From Bacteroidota bacterium (GTDB lineage Bacteria; Bacteroidota; Bacteroidia; Bacteroidales; UBA7960), in assembly GCA_007693555.1 (NCBI GenBank), contig REDJ01000232.1, positions 1 through 64,000 of the forward strand: 64,000 bases of DNA, written 5' to 3'. This document shows, piece by piece, positions 9,281-18,283 of this stretch. Within the stretch, counting starts at the first letter, position 1; each line of letters begins with the position of its first letter. A program made the translations under genes and the position numbers. Under the pieces are notes generated by a model, which saw nothing but the letters and a program-made list of their open reading frames with translations, was not told the DNA's origin and did no database searches.

Positions 9281-10114
9281 TTATTGAACAAGAATTTTTT
9301 TAGAAACCGAGGTTCCTTCATGTATAACTCTTATAATATAGATACCCTGGTTAAGGCCTGATACATCGAATCTGGCCATTCCGTTTGTTGTTTCTATCTG
9401 CCTTATAAGGCTTCCGGTAATATTGAAGAGACTGATTTTTGATCCTGGTGCTGTTTCGACGTTTATCTGATTGTACGTGGGATTTGGATAAACATTTAAA
9501 TCAAACGGATTAAATGATACTTCCGGAACTAATACACCCACTTCTTCAGTAAAGCCTACAAGGTCAATATATACAGTTCCCTCCATTTCGCTAATCAGGT
9601 CTTCATCAAAAGCAATCCGAATGCCAAGTATGTTAGTAAGATCTGCTTCATCGAAGTCTCCCAAAGCCTCAAAATCATCCAGGGCGATGAAAATATCCTC
9701 CCATTCTGTTCCAATATTTATGGTATGTTGGCTATATCCTACTTCATCCTGGTCATCATCGCGAAAAATGATACTGACATCTTCAATGGCTTCTTCGGCT
9801 TTTATTCTTATAGCAAAGTAGTTATAATCTGATACATCAATCCCATCTGGGAATGCCCATAAATGCAATCCTGTAAAAGACTGGTCTTCATTAAGAACAT
9901 AATCAAGTTTTAAAGCATTACCTCCATCTGCGCCCTCGCCGGGCATCTCAGTTAGAGTTGTGTTGTCATTAATAGGTGATATGAAGCCTCCCACATTGGT
10001 AAATTCATAGTCTTCAAAATCAGCCCAGATAAAGTCATAATTGCTGAATGTTTGACTGCTGGCCAATCCAGTAATTAGCAGCATCAGAGTCATTAATGTT
10101 GTAAATTTTTTCAT
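9281..10114 (-). CDS. T9SS-secreted jelly-roll (CBM-like) protein
   Basis: The 277-residue protein has a signal peptide (1-20), one beta-jelly-roll domain (about 28-190) and a C-terminal type IX secretion sorting domain (about 200-277: FDLNVYPNPTYNQINV ... GLNQGIYIIRVIHEG). The jelly roll carries FTNVGGF, LWAFPDGIDV, KAEEAIEDV and GTVYIDLVGF. It shares this domain with the partial gene at 1-1022 and with the EEP protein at 21863-25366. The protein is expected to be exported through T9SS and anchored on the surface. With no catalytic domain it is probably a surface glycan-binding protein acting with SusD; this role is inference. It lies between the GH3 gene and susC. Confidence 0.83.
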   Translation of the reverse strand: MKKFTTLMTLMLLITGLASSQTFSNYDFIWADFEDYEFTNVGGFISPINDNTTLTEMPGEGADGGNALKLDYVLNEDQSFTGLHLWAFPDGIDVSDYNYFAIRIKAEEAIEDVSIIFRDDDQDEVGYSQHTINIGTEWEDIFIALDDFEALGDFDEADLTNILGIRIAFDEDLISEMEGTVYIDLVGFTEEVGVLVPEVSFNPFDLNVYPNPTYNQINVETAPGSKISLFNITGSLIRQIETTNGMARFDVSGLNQGIYIIRVIHEGTSVSKKILVQ

Positions 10115-10230
10115 GGGTTTTAAGTTTTAGTTTAATAATTGAGTTAAATGGGTTTAAAAATATTACATAATCATTTTCATAAAGATATCACCATTTTCAA
10201 TATTTTTCAATACTTTCCTTTGTTAAAAGA

Positions 10231-12462
10231 CTACTCCATAAGAGTAAAGCTTGTTTTTTTAACATCTTCTGAGTTGGTGCCTATAAACAGGTGAAACTCC
10301 CCGGGTTCAGCTTTGAATTCATTATTGGCATTATAAAATGCCAGATGGTTTTGGTTGAGTTCAAATGTTACCTCCCTGGACTCACCGGGCTCCAGTGCAA
10401 TTTTCTCAAAAGCCTTGAGTTCTTTGATCGGCCGGGTAATGCTGCCTACCAATTGTCTGATATACAATTGTACCACTTCTTCTCCGAATCTGTCTCCGGT
10501 ATTGGTAACAGTAACAGATGCATTTAAACTACCATCCAGGGGCATCTGGTTGCTGCTCAGATTAATGTCGGAATACTCAAAAGTGGTATAAGACAAGCCA
10601 AAACCGAATGGATATAGTGGTGTGTTTGGAACATCAAGGTATTTGGATGTAAACTTGAATTCTGTCTTTGGGCGACCGGTGTTTTTCACATTGTAAAAAA
10701 TGGGGATCTGGCCCACATTGCGTGGGAAAGTCACAGGCAATTTGCCCGAGGGGTTGTAATCTCCGAATAATACATCGGCAATGGCGTCGCCGGCGGTGGT
10801 TCCCAGGAACCAGGTTTCCAGGATTGCGGAAGCTTTTGCATCAACATTCTCAATTGTAAGCGGGCGGCCATTCATCAGAACTACGACAACGGGTTTACCA
10901 AGCTTTACAATTTCGTTGAACAAATCTTCCTGCACTCCCGGCAGGTCAATAATTGATCGGCTGGCGGCTTCACCGCTCTGCCAGTAATGTTCACCCAGGG
11001 CCATGATTACCACATCCGAAATGGCTGCAGCCCTTATTGCCTGTGGAAAACCTGATTTGTCTTCTCCAATTACATCGGTTCCCTTTGCATAATTGACTTG
11101 TGTCTGGCTTCCTAAGCGATTTTTCAGACCTTGCAAAAGGGTAACACTTTTGGTGTAATCACCTGCAGCAGACCAGGAGCCGATGAGGTCTCTTTGGTTG
11201 TCTGCCATAGGCCCAATCAGTGCAATACTTCTGATATTGTCACTTAAAGGGAGTGTGTTGTTTTCGTTTTTGAGCAGAACAATGGATTTTCGGGCAAAAT
11301 CTCTGGCAAATTCAAGGTTTTCTGCTGTCATAATCATTTCTTTCTCTCTTTCCGGATCACTATAGCGATAAGGGTCATCAAAAAGACCCAGCTTGTATTT
11401 CATTGTAAGAATTCTTCTGGCAGCTTCATCAATACGTGATTCGGAAACCTTGCCCTCTGCCACAAGCTCTGCCAGATAATTATAAAAAACCGATCCCTGC
11501 ATATCCATATCTGTTCCTGCATTTATTGCCAGTTTACCGGCATGCTTTTCATCTCTTGCAAAACCATGGGGAACCATTTCATTGATTGAAGTGTAATCTG
11601 TAACCACAAATCCTTCAAAGCCCCATTCATCTCTTAATATCTGGGTAAGCAAAAATTCGCTTCCTGTAGCAGGTACAGCAAAAAGATCGTTGAAAGCGGT
11701 CATAAAGGTAGCAACGCCTTCTTCCACAGTAGCTTTAAATGGAGGAAGAAACTTATTGCGCAGGGTAATTTCCGACATATCCACGGTATGATAATCTCTT
11801 CCTGCCTGTGGCGCTCCATAAGCTGCAAAGTGTTTTGCTGTAGCGAGCATGGTATGAAGGTCTTTCAGGTCATCACCCTGGTATCCTCTTACTTTAGCTC
11901 TTGCCACTTCAGCAGTAAGGAATGGGTCTTCACCGGAGCTTTCTGCAATGCGTCCCCAGCGCGGATCGCGGGTAACATCAATCATGGGAGAAAAGGTCCA
12001 GTGCAATCCTTCGGCAGTTGCTTCCCTGGCTGCAATTTGAGCAGACTTCTTAATGGCTTCCATATCCCATGTGGCGGTTTCTCCTATGGGCATGGGGAAG
12101 ATGGTTCTGTGTCCGTGAATTACATCGTATCCAAAAAGCAAAGGAATGCCCAAACGGGTTTCTTCTACAGCAATACGCTGTATTTCTCGGGTGTAATCAG
12201 CTGTAAAAGCGTTGAAGACTGCGCCAACCCTGCCTTCACGGATATAATCAAGATAGTCTTCATTCATGAATGGGCCTGTTTCATCCATGTAGCTTGAATA
12301 TAAAGTCAATTGCCCGATCTTTTCTTCCAGGGTCATTTCTTTCATCAGATTATCGATAAAACGTTTCATTTCCCTGGTTTCGGCATCATGCTTTTCTGGT
12401 GTGCATGCCAGGAAAAATACTAATGGTAAAATGGAAGTTAAACTGAATAAATTTTTGTGCAT
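10231..12462 (-). CDS. GH3 beta-glucosidase lipoprotein, probably acting on sophoro-oligosaccharides
   Basis: The 743-residue protein has a lipobox (FFLAC, Cys20), a GH3 N-terminal TIM barrel (about 35-370), a GH3 C-terminal sandwich and a fibronectin-III-like end domain (about 650-735). The conserved KHF (210-212) and the nucleophile Asp289 in GFVVTDY are present, as are RDPRWGR and YPFGFGLSYTTFEY. Full family length. GH3 enzymes release glucose from non-reducing ends with retention. In Bacteroides a GH3 of this kind next to a GH144 prefers beta-1,2-linked substrates; here the linkage preference is inferred from context only. It is 16 bases downstream of the GH94 gene, so the two are very likely co-transcribed. 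Location: periplasm or outer membrane. Confidence 0.93.
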   Translation of the reverse strand: MHKNLFSLTSILPLVFFLACTPEKHDAETREMKRFIDNLMKEMTLEEKIGQLTLYSSYMDETGPFMNEDYLDYIREGRVGAVFNAFTADYTREIQRIAVEETRLGIPLLFGYDVIHGHRTIFPMPIGETATWDMEAIKKSAQIAAREATAEGLHWTFSPMIDVTRDPRWGRIAESSGEDPFLTAEVARAKVRGYQGDDLKDLHTMLATAKHFAAYGAPQAGRDYHTVDMSEITLRNKFLPPFKATVEEGVATFMTAFNDLFAVPATGSEFLLTQILRDEWGFEGFVVTDYTSINEMVPHGFARDEKHAGKLAINAGTDMDMQGSVFYNYLAELVAEGKVSESRIDEAARRILTMKYKLGLFDDPYRYSDPEREKEMIMTAENLEFARDFARKSIVLLKNENNTLPLSDNIRSIALIGPMADNQRDLIGSWSAAGDYTKSVTLLQGLKNRLGSQTQVNYAKGTDVIGEDKSGFPQAIRAAAISDVVIMALGEHYWQSGEAASRSIIDLPGVQEDLFNEIVKLGKPVVVVLMNGRPLTIENVDAKASAILETWFLGTTAGDAIADVLFGDYNPSGKLPVTFPRNVGQIPIFYNVKNTGRPKTEFKFTSKYLDVPNTPLYPFGFGLSYTTFEYSDINLSSNQMPLDGSLNASVTVTNTGDRFGEEVVQLYIRQLVGSITRPIKELKAFEKIALEPGESREVTFELNQNHLAFYNANNEFKAEPGEFHLFIGTNSEDVKKTSFTLME

Positions 12463-12478
12463 AATAATTTTGATTCTG

Positions 12479-15400
12479 TTATTTGATTTCTATTAAAATT
12501 TCATTTTTGTTATTCTGCAATAAACCGGTTAACTGCTCCCTGGAAATAACCACTCCACCTTCACGGTAAGGGTTTTCTTCCGGTTTGGAACCTAAAAGAT
12601 GGCTATTGAGTATTACAGATTTAACTCCAAATCCCTGGCTACCTGTTTTGAATGATACTTTTAGCGGTTGCCCAAAAATTTCTGTGGTTGCAGAAAGTCC
12701 GTTAAAAGAGGATGGCATAACCGGATCAAAAACAATATTATCTGCGTAAATCCTGATTCCCAGCAAACGTGAAACTATCAGACCGATAAATATGCCTGGT
12801 CCGCTTGAATAAACCCTCCAGCCACCTCGCACAGTCATCTTGCCGTTTATTACATCTTCATATCTTTGATCGGCATCATACCTGCTTTTAAATACCACAT
12901 CGGAGCTGCTGTAATAGCAATTGGCCTGGCGAATATCGCTGCATGACACAATATCACGGTAATCAACAGGAATAGCCTGCCGGAGTGCCTTAACAAATGC
13001 TTCCGGTTTGCCCATGATGGCCAGCGATTCGGCATAACGGATATGTTCATGAATGTACATCAGCCCGATCTCACGGCCAAAGAATGTGCTGCTTTCGGCC
13101 CTCTGGAAAATCTCCTGAATACCTCCTTTGTAGGGCAAAGGACGGTCCATAAGTCTTGCCCCGTCGGGTCCTTTTAGATAATGTTCTACAAGATCCTGAT
13201 GGTTTTCGGCCTGTTCACGGCTGAAAATTCCACTGATGATGCCACGGTTCATGGGTAAAACACTATACTTAATGCCTGTTGTTGTATCGGTAGGATGGAG
13301 CAGAACGCTGATACCGCCATCTTTTTCAGCCAACCCATATCCGGCAACCACTCCATCTTTAACCAGATATTTGTTGAAATCTGATTTTATCTTTTCACAA
13401 ATTTCATTCAATTCCAGGGCTTTGATCTTGTTTCCGGCTGCTTCATACACACTGGTATATTGCATGAATGCCTGGTAATTCATTTCAACGGTCCAGGATG
13501 AGATCATCCGGCTTGCCAGATCTTCGCTCACGGGCTGGAGGGAGTCATTCCAGTCACCACCTCCAAAGGGTACCAGTGATGTACCGGGAATAAATGAACT
13601 GACAATCATGTCAATAAGTCTTTCAACATGTTCGGCAAGGCTTGACTTTTCTGTTTCTTCCGAGTTTTCGCTGTACCAGGGCAAAACTTCATCCAGAATT
13701 TTAACATCACCGCTCATATTTACATACTGAGCAAGGGCTATGATACACCAGTAAATGATATCTCCGTGGGCTTCGTGTGCCCTGATGTGTGAATAGCTGT
13801 CGAACATCCACCACTGAGCCCATCCTCCGTCGGGGTTTTGGTTGGAAAAAATGGTGCAAAGTACTTCCCGGGCCTCCTTGTATTTGCCAAGATATAAAAG
13901 CAGATCAATGGGTCCCTGTGAAACATCACGTGTTCCCCAGGCAGCACCACCAAATTGTTCCAGTCCATAAGGTGTAAGGTAGTGGATGAGTGCATTCATT
14001 CCATACCAGGGGATGATTTCACTTATGGCTGATATGTCTTTGTGATTTCCTTTCAGCGTAAGGTTCTGACTCAGATTTTTCCAAACAACCGCTGCTTCCA
14101 TGCCGTTTTGCCGAAACTTCTGGTCTGCTTCATCTATCCTGTTGGATTTGGCAGGAGAAGTAACTTCACCCACAAAGCTCATGGCAAAGCTCATGGTACT
14201 TTTCACCTTGAGTACAAGAAGTGAATTGTCAGCTTTCCGGTTGGTTTCATTGTACAATGATTCTGCACCCTGAACATCAATTCCGGAATTACTGCCATGC
14301 AACAGAATTCTGAATTGTGATTCAGGAAACTTTGAAATGATCATGCTTTCCTTAGACGGCCGGGCAATTATTTCTCCGTTTTGCTTCTGAATTAATTTCC
14401 ATGAATTCAAAGGATCGAACTGATGAGTCAGGGTAAGATCAATTTCGCATCCTGAAAGCACTTTTAAATCTGTATGAATATTAGGTGAATGGGGGTTAGT
14501 CCATGTTCGCACCTGTATAATGTGTTCACCATATTTGTAAATCCACCGGCAATGGTTAAGGCCCATTTCAAATGCTGATGGAACACCCAGTAGCCATGTT
14601 TCCTTGCCTGTACTGACAAATATTCGCTGCCCGGTTTCCCTTACAAGATTAAACTGCCCGGAGCAAACTGAGAGTAATATATTGAAATTTGTATTCCCCT
14701 GGGTAATATGTGAGTTGAAAACCCCGAAAGCATAGGGGTTGGTCGACATGATGGCTTCATCCGGTTTAAGACCTGAATTTGCCTGTATGATATGCCCGTG
14801 CGGACGGTCGGTGAGAAGTTCTTTGGCTTTGAGCACTACATGGTCATGATCATTGCAGAAGAAAGAAAGTACCTGACCGTTCTCTGTTTCTTCATGACGG
14901 CGTTGAGTGCCAAACCAGGTATCCAGTTGCTGACTGCTAAGTTCTTCCGATGGTAAAAAAGGTGCTGTTTGAAAAAGGGTTGTGACGGGCTGCTGCCATC
15001 CATTACCTTCAAATTCCGGGAGTTCTTCCGAAAACTCCTGAAGAATCCCGGGAAGACGTTTCAGGTCATCCGTTGAAGTGGCTTCAGGGTGGTCAGCCAT
15101 AAACGAAAAGACAAACGCATCTGAATAACTTTCACCTTTTTTCAGAGCAAAAGGCTTCCCCTGAAGTGCGATTACCGAAGATTCTCCGGCATATTCGCCT
15201 GTAAGTTTTTCAGACAGCAGTGTTTCCGGAATTCCGGTAACTCTGTATGATTTTCCATAAAACTGCATTCCGTCGGTTAATCCCGATAAAGCACCTTTTT
15301 TGCAGGCCATCATCAACCAGGGATACCCTGATTTTTCTTTCATGTTTTGCCGGCAAAATATAACAGGGCCCAGCGTTTCATCTTCAATGATCAACCTTTC

Positions 15401-15823
15401 AATATACTGGCTTACATAATATTCATTTACGATTCCTGAATCAGCTGCTTTGAGCCCGACATCCTGCACGCATACCAGATCAAATTTGACATCTTCACCT
15501 GAATGGTTTGATATGCGGATGTTCCATTGCCAGTTCTGGCTTTTTTCTGAAAACTGAAGTGCGCAAAGATAATCCACACCTTTCCAGTTTCCCTTTGTAA
15601 GACATTCCTTTTCGCTTAAACGGAACACACCCGTGCTTTCAGGGCCGGTTAAAGGAATAAATTCAATATTTTCAGTATGTTTTCTCAGAAAAATATTTAC
15701 CCCGGGCTCTGAAAAAGGGGAGCCCTCTCTCATACTGATCCTGATTGATCCGGCCTTTATGCATTTTATGGCACCGGTATCCAGGAATTCAACATTTAGT
15801 CCGGTATGGTTTTGAATATTCAT
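12479..15823 (-). CDS. GH94 phosphorylase, probable 1,2-beta-oligoglucan phosphorylase
   Basis: The 1114-residue protein lacks a signal peptide and should be cytoplasmic. It has an N-terminal GH94 beta-sandwich half and an (alpha/alpha)6 catalytic half with GGAAWGTRDVSQGPIDLL, GGWAQWWMFD and the GH94 general-acid motif DWND at 757-760 (context GGGDWNDS). Its length fits 1,2-beta-oligoglucan phosphorylases (about 1080-1120 residues) and is well above cellobiose phosphorylases (about 800). Such enzymes convert beta-1,2-gluco-oligosaccharides and phosphate to alpha-glucose-1-phosphate and a shortened chain, saving ATP. It lies 3 bases after the GH35 gene and 16 bases before the GH3 gene. Specificity is inferred from size and context. 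Confidence 0.87.
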   Translation of the reverse strand: MNIQNHTGLNVEFLDTGAIKCIKAGSIRISMREGSPFSEPGVNIFLRKHTENIEFIPLTGPESTGVFRLSEKECLTKGNWKGVDYLCALQFSEKSQNWQWNIRISNHSGEDVKFDLVCVQDVGLKAADSGIVNEYYVSQYIERLIIEDETLGPVIFCRQNMKEKSGYPWLMMACKKGALSGLTDGMQFYGKSYRVTGIPETLLSEKLTGEYAGESSVIALQGKPFALKKGESYSDAFVFSFMADHPEATSTDDLKRLPGILQEFSEELPEFEGNGWQQPVTTLFQTAPFLPSEELSSQQLDTWFGTQRRHEETENGQVLSFFCNDHDHVVLKAKELLTDRPHGHIIQANSGLKPDEAIMSTNPYAFGVFNSHITQGNTNFNILLSVCSGQFNLVRETGQRIFVSTGKETWLLGVPSAFEMGLNHCRWIYKYGEHIIQVRTWTNPHSPNIHTDLKVLSGCEIDLTLTHQFDPLNSWKLIQKQNGEIIARPSKESMIISKFPESQFRILLHGSNSGIDVQGAESLYNETNRKADNSLLVLKVKSTMSFAMSFVGEVTSPAKSNRIDEADQKFRQNGMEAAVVWKNLSQNLTLKGNHKDISAISEIIPWYGMNALIHYLTPYGLEQFGGAAWGTRDVSQGPIDLLLYLGKYKEAREVLCTIFSNQNPDGGWAQWWMFDSYSHIRAHEAHGDIIYWCIIALAQYVNMSGDVKILDEVLPWYSENSEETEKSSLAEHVERLIDMIVSSFIPGTSLVPFGGGDWNDSLQPVSEDLASRMISSWTVEMNYQAFMQYTSVYEAAGNKIKALELNEICEKIKSDFNKYLVKDGVVAGYGLAEKDGGISVLLHPTDTTTGIKYSVLPMNRGIISGIFSREQAENHQDLVEHYLKGPDGARLMDRPLPYKGGIQEIFQRAESSTFFGREIGLMYIHEHIRYAESLAIMGKPEAFVKALRQAIPVDYRDIVSCSDIRQANCYYSSSDVVFKSRYDADQRYEDVINGKMTVRGGWRVYSSGPGIFIGLIVSRLLGIRIYADNIVFDPVMPSSFNGLSATTEIFGQPLKVSFKTGSQGFGVKSVILNSHLLGSKPEENPYREGGVVISREQLTGLLQNNKNEILIEIK

Positions 15824-15826
15824 TTT

Positions 15827-18259
15827 TCAGAGTTTTATACTAAGTAACATTTCTTTTTTATGCTTGTGATTGTAAGAAAGAATAATCTTGTTTTCCCTAA
15901 GCACAGGTTCCAGTGGTGTTCCATCCAGTTCAGCAGACTTTATTTTGCCTTCCAGAACCATTTCACCCATCAGATCGCGGTCACCATAAAGTGTAATCTT
16001 CAGATAATTTTCGTTCTTATCAATAGCCAGCAGATCGGAAGTACAATGTATGATTGTAAGCTCATCGGCAACCTTCATGCAAACCGGCGAAAGAAAGGCA
16101 TAAAGCGGAGGGAAGTTTAACGACTCCCCGGAATATGGCAATGTCAGGGTTTCTCCTGTTGCGGGATGGGTATATTTAATGGAAACATCTTGTTCCTCAT
16201 TAAAATAATTGCCTGCAAAAAGCATGGCACTTTCATTTTCAGAAAACCTTTGACGAACGGTAATATTATCAGTGCTGGCAGATGCCACTCTGAGTTTACC
16301 CCCCATTCTGTTGAGCAGTGCCATGTAAACAGGCTTGTGCCCTTCGGTATCGTATCCCAGCCAGGTACCCAGGTGGAGAATTTCTCCTGAACCCAGTTGC
16401 TTGGTAAAGCCACAGACATTTCTGCCCAGGGTTCTGGCAATGATCTGTTCATCTGCCAACGATTCTTCTGCATATGTAATTTGCGGATTGGCACATTTGA
16501 TATCTTTCAAACCCATAACGTCAATCAAAGGAGAATCGATGAATTCTTTTCCGGATGGACTTATCTTCAATGCCTCCCGGATGATGGTGCAGGGTTGTTG
16601 CGATGTATCGCGGTCGGGGAAACAGGGATATATCATTGTTCTACCTCCGGCTGAAGTATAATCTACCAGGATCTGCTGTTCCCGTGCATCCATTTCATCT
16701 GTACAAAATGCCCATACCTGCTTGTATTTTTGCAGTTCGGTATGCGAGATTTTGGTGAGATCAGCCATGTCGTAATCAATGTTCAGCACCTGTAATACTT
16801 TCAGCAAACCGTCGAAATAAGCAGGTCTTCTTATTGCTGCGGGTACAAACGTTAATTCGCTTGCTCCGTTTTCAGGTCTTTCCAGTTCGGATGTGTAATA
16901 AGGCGGATAGAAGAGAACACATACTTCGGCCCTGCGTTCCGATTTTAAGAAAATAGATTCGCAGGTATTTATGATTTTGCTCATCCTTTGCACAAGCGGG
17001 AAGGCAGATGTGCGTTCTCCTTCGGCTGTAAGCGGGTTAAACCAGTAGAAAGTATCGCCTGAGTATCCTTTGCGATGGGGGTTGCGGCCCTGCGAGAACA
17101 TATAGTAGTTCCATCCTTTAAGCCCGTTGGCAATACTCGCTTTATAAAAAAGTTCCATTTCCCGTGGGCTGGTTACCACGTGGTACTCCCGCGAACCGCT
17201 CTGAAACTCTGCTGCAAACAAAGGTTTATTCCCCTGCATGGCGACAGTTATATCGTTGATGATACGATCGTCATGCATATTTCGGTGCGACACAAATTCA
17301 GGTATGTGATCTACACCAAATATGATATCACTTTTATCACCGTAAAGCTCATCGTACATCGTTATGTTGACAGGAAACTCATAACCATGGCCGTATATCC
17401 AGCCTGGCAGGTTATGATAAAATGGTACACTTACATCTCTGTCGCGTGCCATTTTTACAAGCATTTTAAGGTAATCGCCATAATACTTTCTCCAGAAGTA
17501 GTGCCAGTCAAAATCTCTTGCACGATCAGCCTTGGATGCATAAGGTGTAAGCACATCCGGGGGTAATTCAATATCACTGAACTGCACGTATTGGGTTTCC
17601 CAAATGCCATTTAGTTCTTTAATGTCAGCATATTTTTCACTTAACCATTCAATAAATCGCTCTCTCACTTTGCCGCCATAATCGGCCTGATGAGCCAGCC
17701 ATGAAAAGAGACCAATCTCATTGCAAATCTGCATCATGATTATGGGGCCTCCGTTTGCAACTTCACTTTTGCTTATGAGAGGCATGATATTGTCATACCA
17801 TTTCGTAATTTTTTCGAGATAAATGGGATGGAACAGATTTACTCCTTCACTTGAAACCTTGACGCCATTTTTGTTGCGCATCCTAACATCATCTTCATAT
17901 TTATCAAGAAACCAGTCGGGTAAACCTGCCCCCCGATATTCTGCCAGGATGTATGGGCCGGGTTTTACTATTGCCTTCAAACCGTGTTCTTTGCACTTTT
18001 GCAGCCATCCTTTGAGATCACGCTCGGCAATGGTGGAACCGTCAAAATCGAAAATTCCTTCCTTCGGTTCATGCCAGTCCCAGGGCACATAACTGCTAAC
18101 GGCCATAAGTCCAGCCTCCCGGGCTGCTGCCAGATGGCTATCCCATTGTTCGCGTTTTACCCTGAAATAATGTATTTCGCCTGAATTAAGAAAAACCTCT
18201 TTCCCATTCAGGTAAAACAAATTATCGCGGACAGTGAATGTATCATTCTTCATGGTCAT
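15827..18259 (-). CDS. Cytoplasmic GH35 enzyme, possibly beta-1,2-glucan-active
   Basis: The 810-residue protein has no signal peptide. The N-terminal TIM barrel is GH35: LNSGEIHYFRV, VPWDWHEPKEGIFDF, KPGPYILAEYRGAGLPDW. The acid/base is Glu181 in MMQICNEIG and the nucleophile Glu351 in FAAEFQSG. Later domains are beta-rich. Most GH35 members are beta-galactosidases, but the catalytic segments here (QICNEIG in place of the usual QVENEYG) are off-type. A GH35 enzyme from Ignavibacterium has been described as a beta-1,2-glucosyltransferase, and the gene here is locked between a GPH symporter (24 bases) and a GH94 gene (3 bases) in a beta-1,2-glucan locus. I favour action on sophoro-oligosaccharides. 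Either ATG at 18259 or 18253 could start it. Confidence 0.82.
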   Translation of the reverse strand: MTMKNDTFTVRDNLFYLNGKEVFLNSGEIHYFRVKREQWDSHLAAAREAGLMAVSSYVPWDWHEPKEGIFDFDGSTIAERDLKGWLQKCKEHGLKAIVKPGPYILAEYRGAGLPDWFLDKYEDDVRMRNKNGVKVSSEGVNLFHPIYLEKITKWYDNIMPLISKSEVANGGPIIMMQICNEIGLFSWLAHQADYGGKVRERFIEWLSEKYADIKELNGIWETQYVQFSDIELPPDVLTPYASKADRARDFDWHYFWRKYYGDYLKMLVKMARDRDVSVPFYHNLPGWIYGHGYEFPVNITMYDELYGDKSDIIFGVDHIPEFVSHRNMHDDRIINDITVAMQGNKPLFAAEFQSGSREYHVVTSPREMELFYKASIANGLKGWNYYMFSQGRNPHRKGYSGDTFYWFNPLTAEGERTSAFPLVQRMSKIINTCESIFLKSERRAEVCVLFYPPYYTSELERPENGASELTFVPAAIRRPAYFDGLLKVLQVLNIDYDMADLTKISHTELQKYKQVWAFCTDEMDAREQQILVDYTSAGGRTMIYPCFPDRDTSQQPCTIIREALKISPSGKEFIDSPLIDVMGLKDIKCANPQITYAEESLADEQIIARTLGRNVCGFTKQLGSGEILHLGTWLGYDTEGHKPVYMALLNRMGGKLRVASASTDNITVRQRFSENESAMLFAGNYFNEEQDVSIKYTHPATGETLTLPYSGESLNFPPLYAFLSPVCMKVADELTIIHCTSDLLAIDKNENYLKITLYGDRDLMGEMVLEGKIKSAELDGTPLEPVLRENKIILSYNHKHKKEMLLSIKL

Positions 18260-18283
18260 GGAACCGTTTTTGTGTACAACAAA

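Noticed and set aside
12479-15823. Cellobiose phosphorylase for the GH94 protein
   Set aside because: It is about 300 residues longer than cellobiose phosphorylases, fits 1,2-beta-oligoglucan phosphorylase length, and no beta-1,4-glucanase is nearby.
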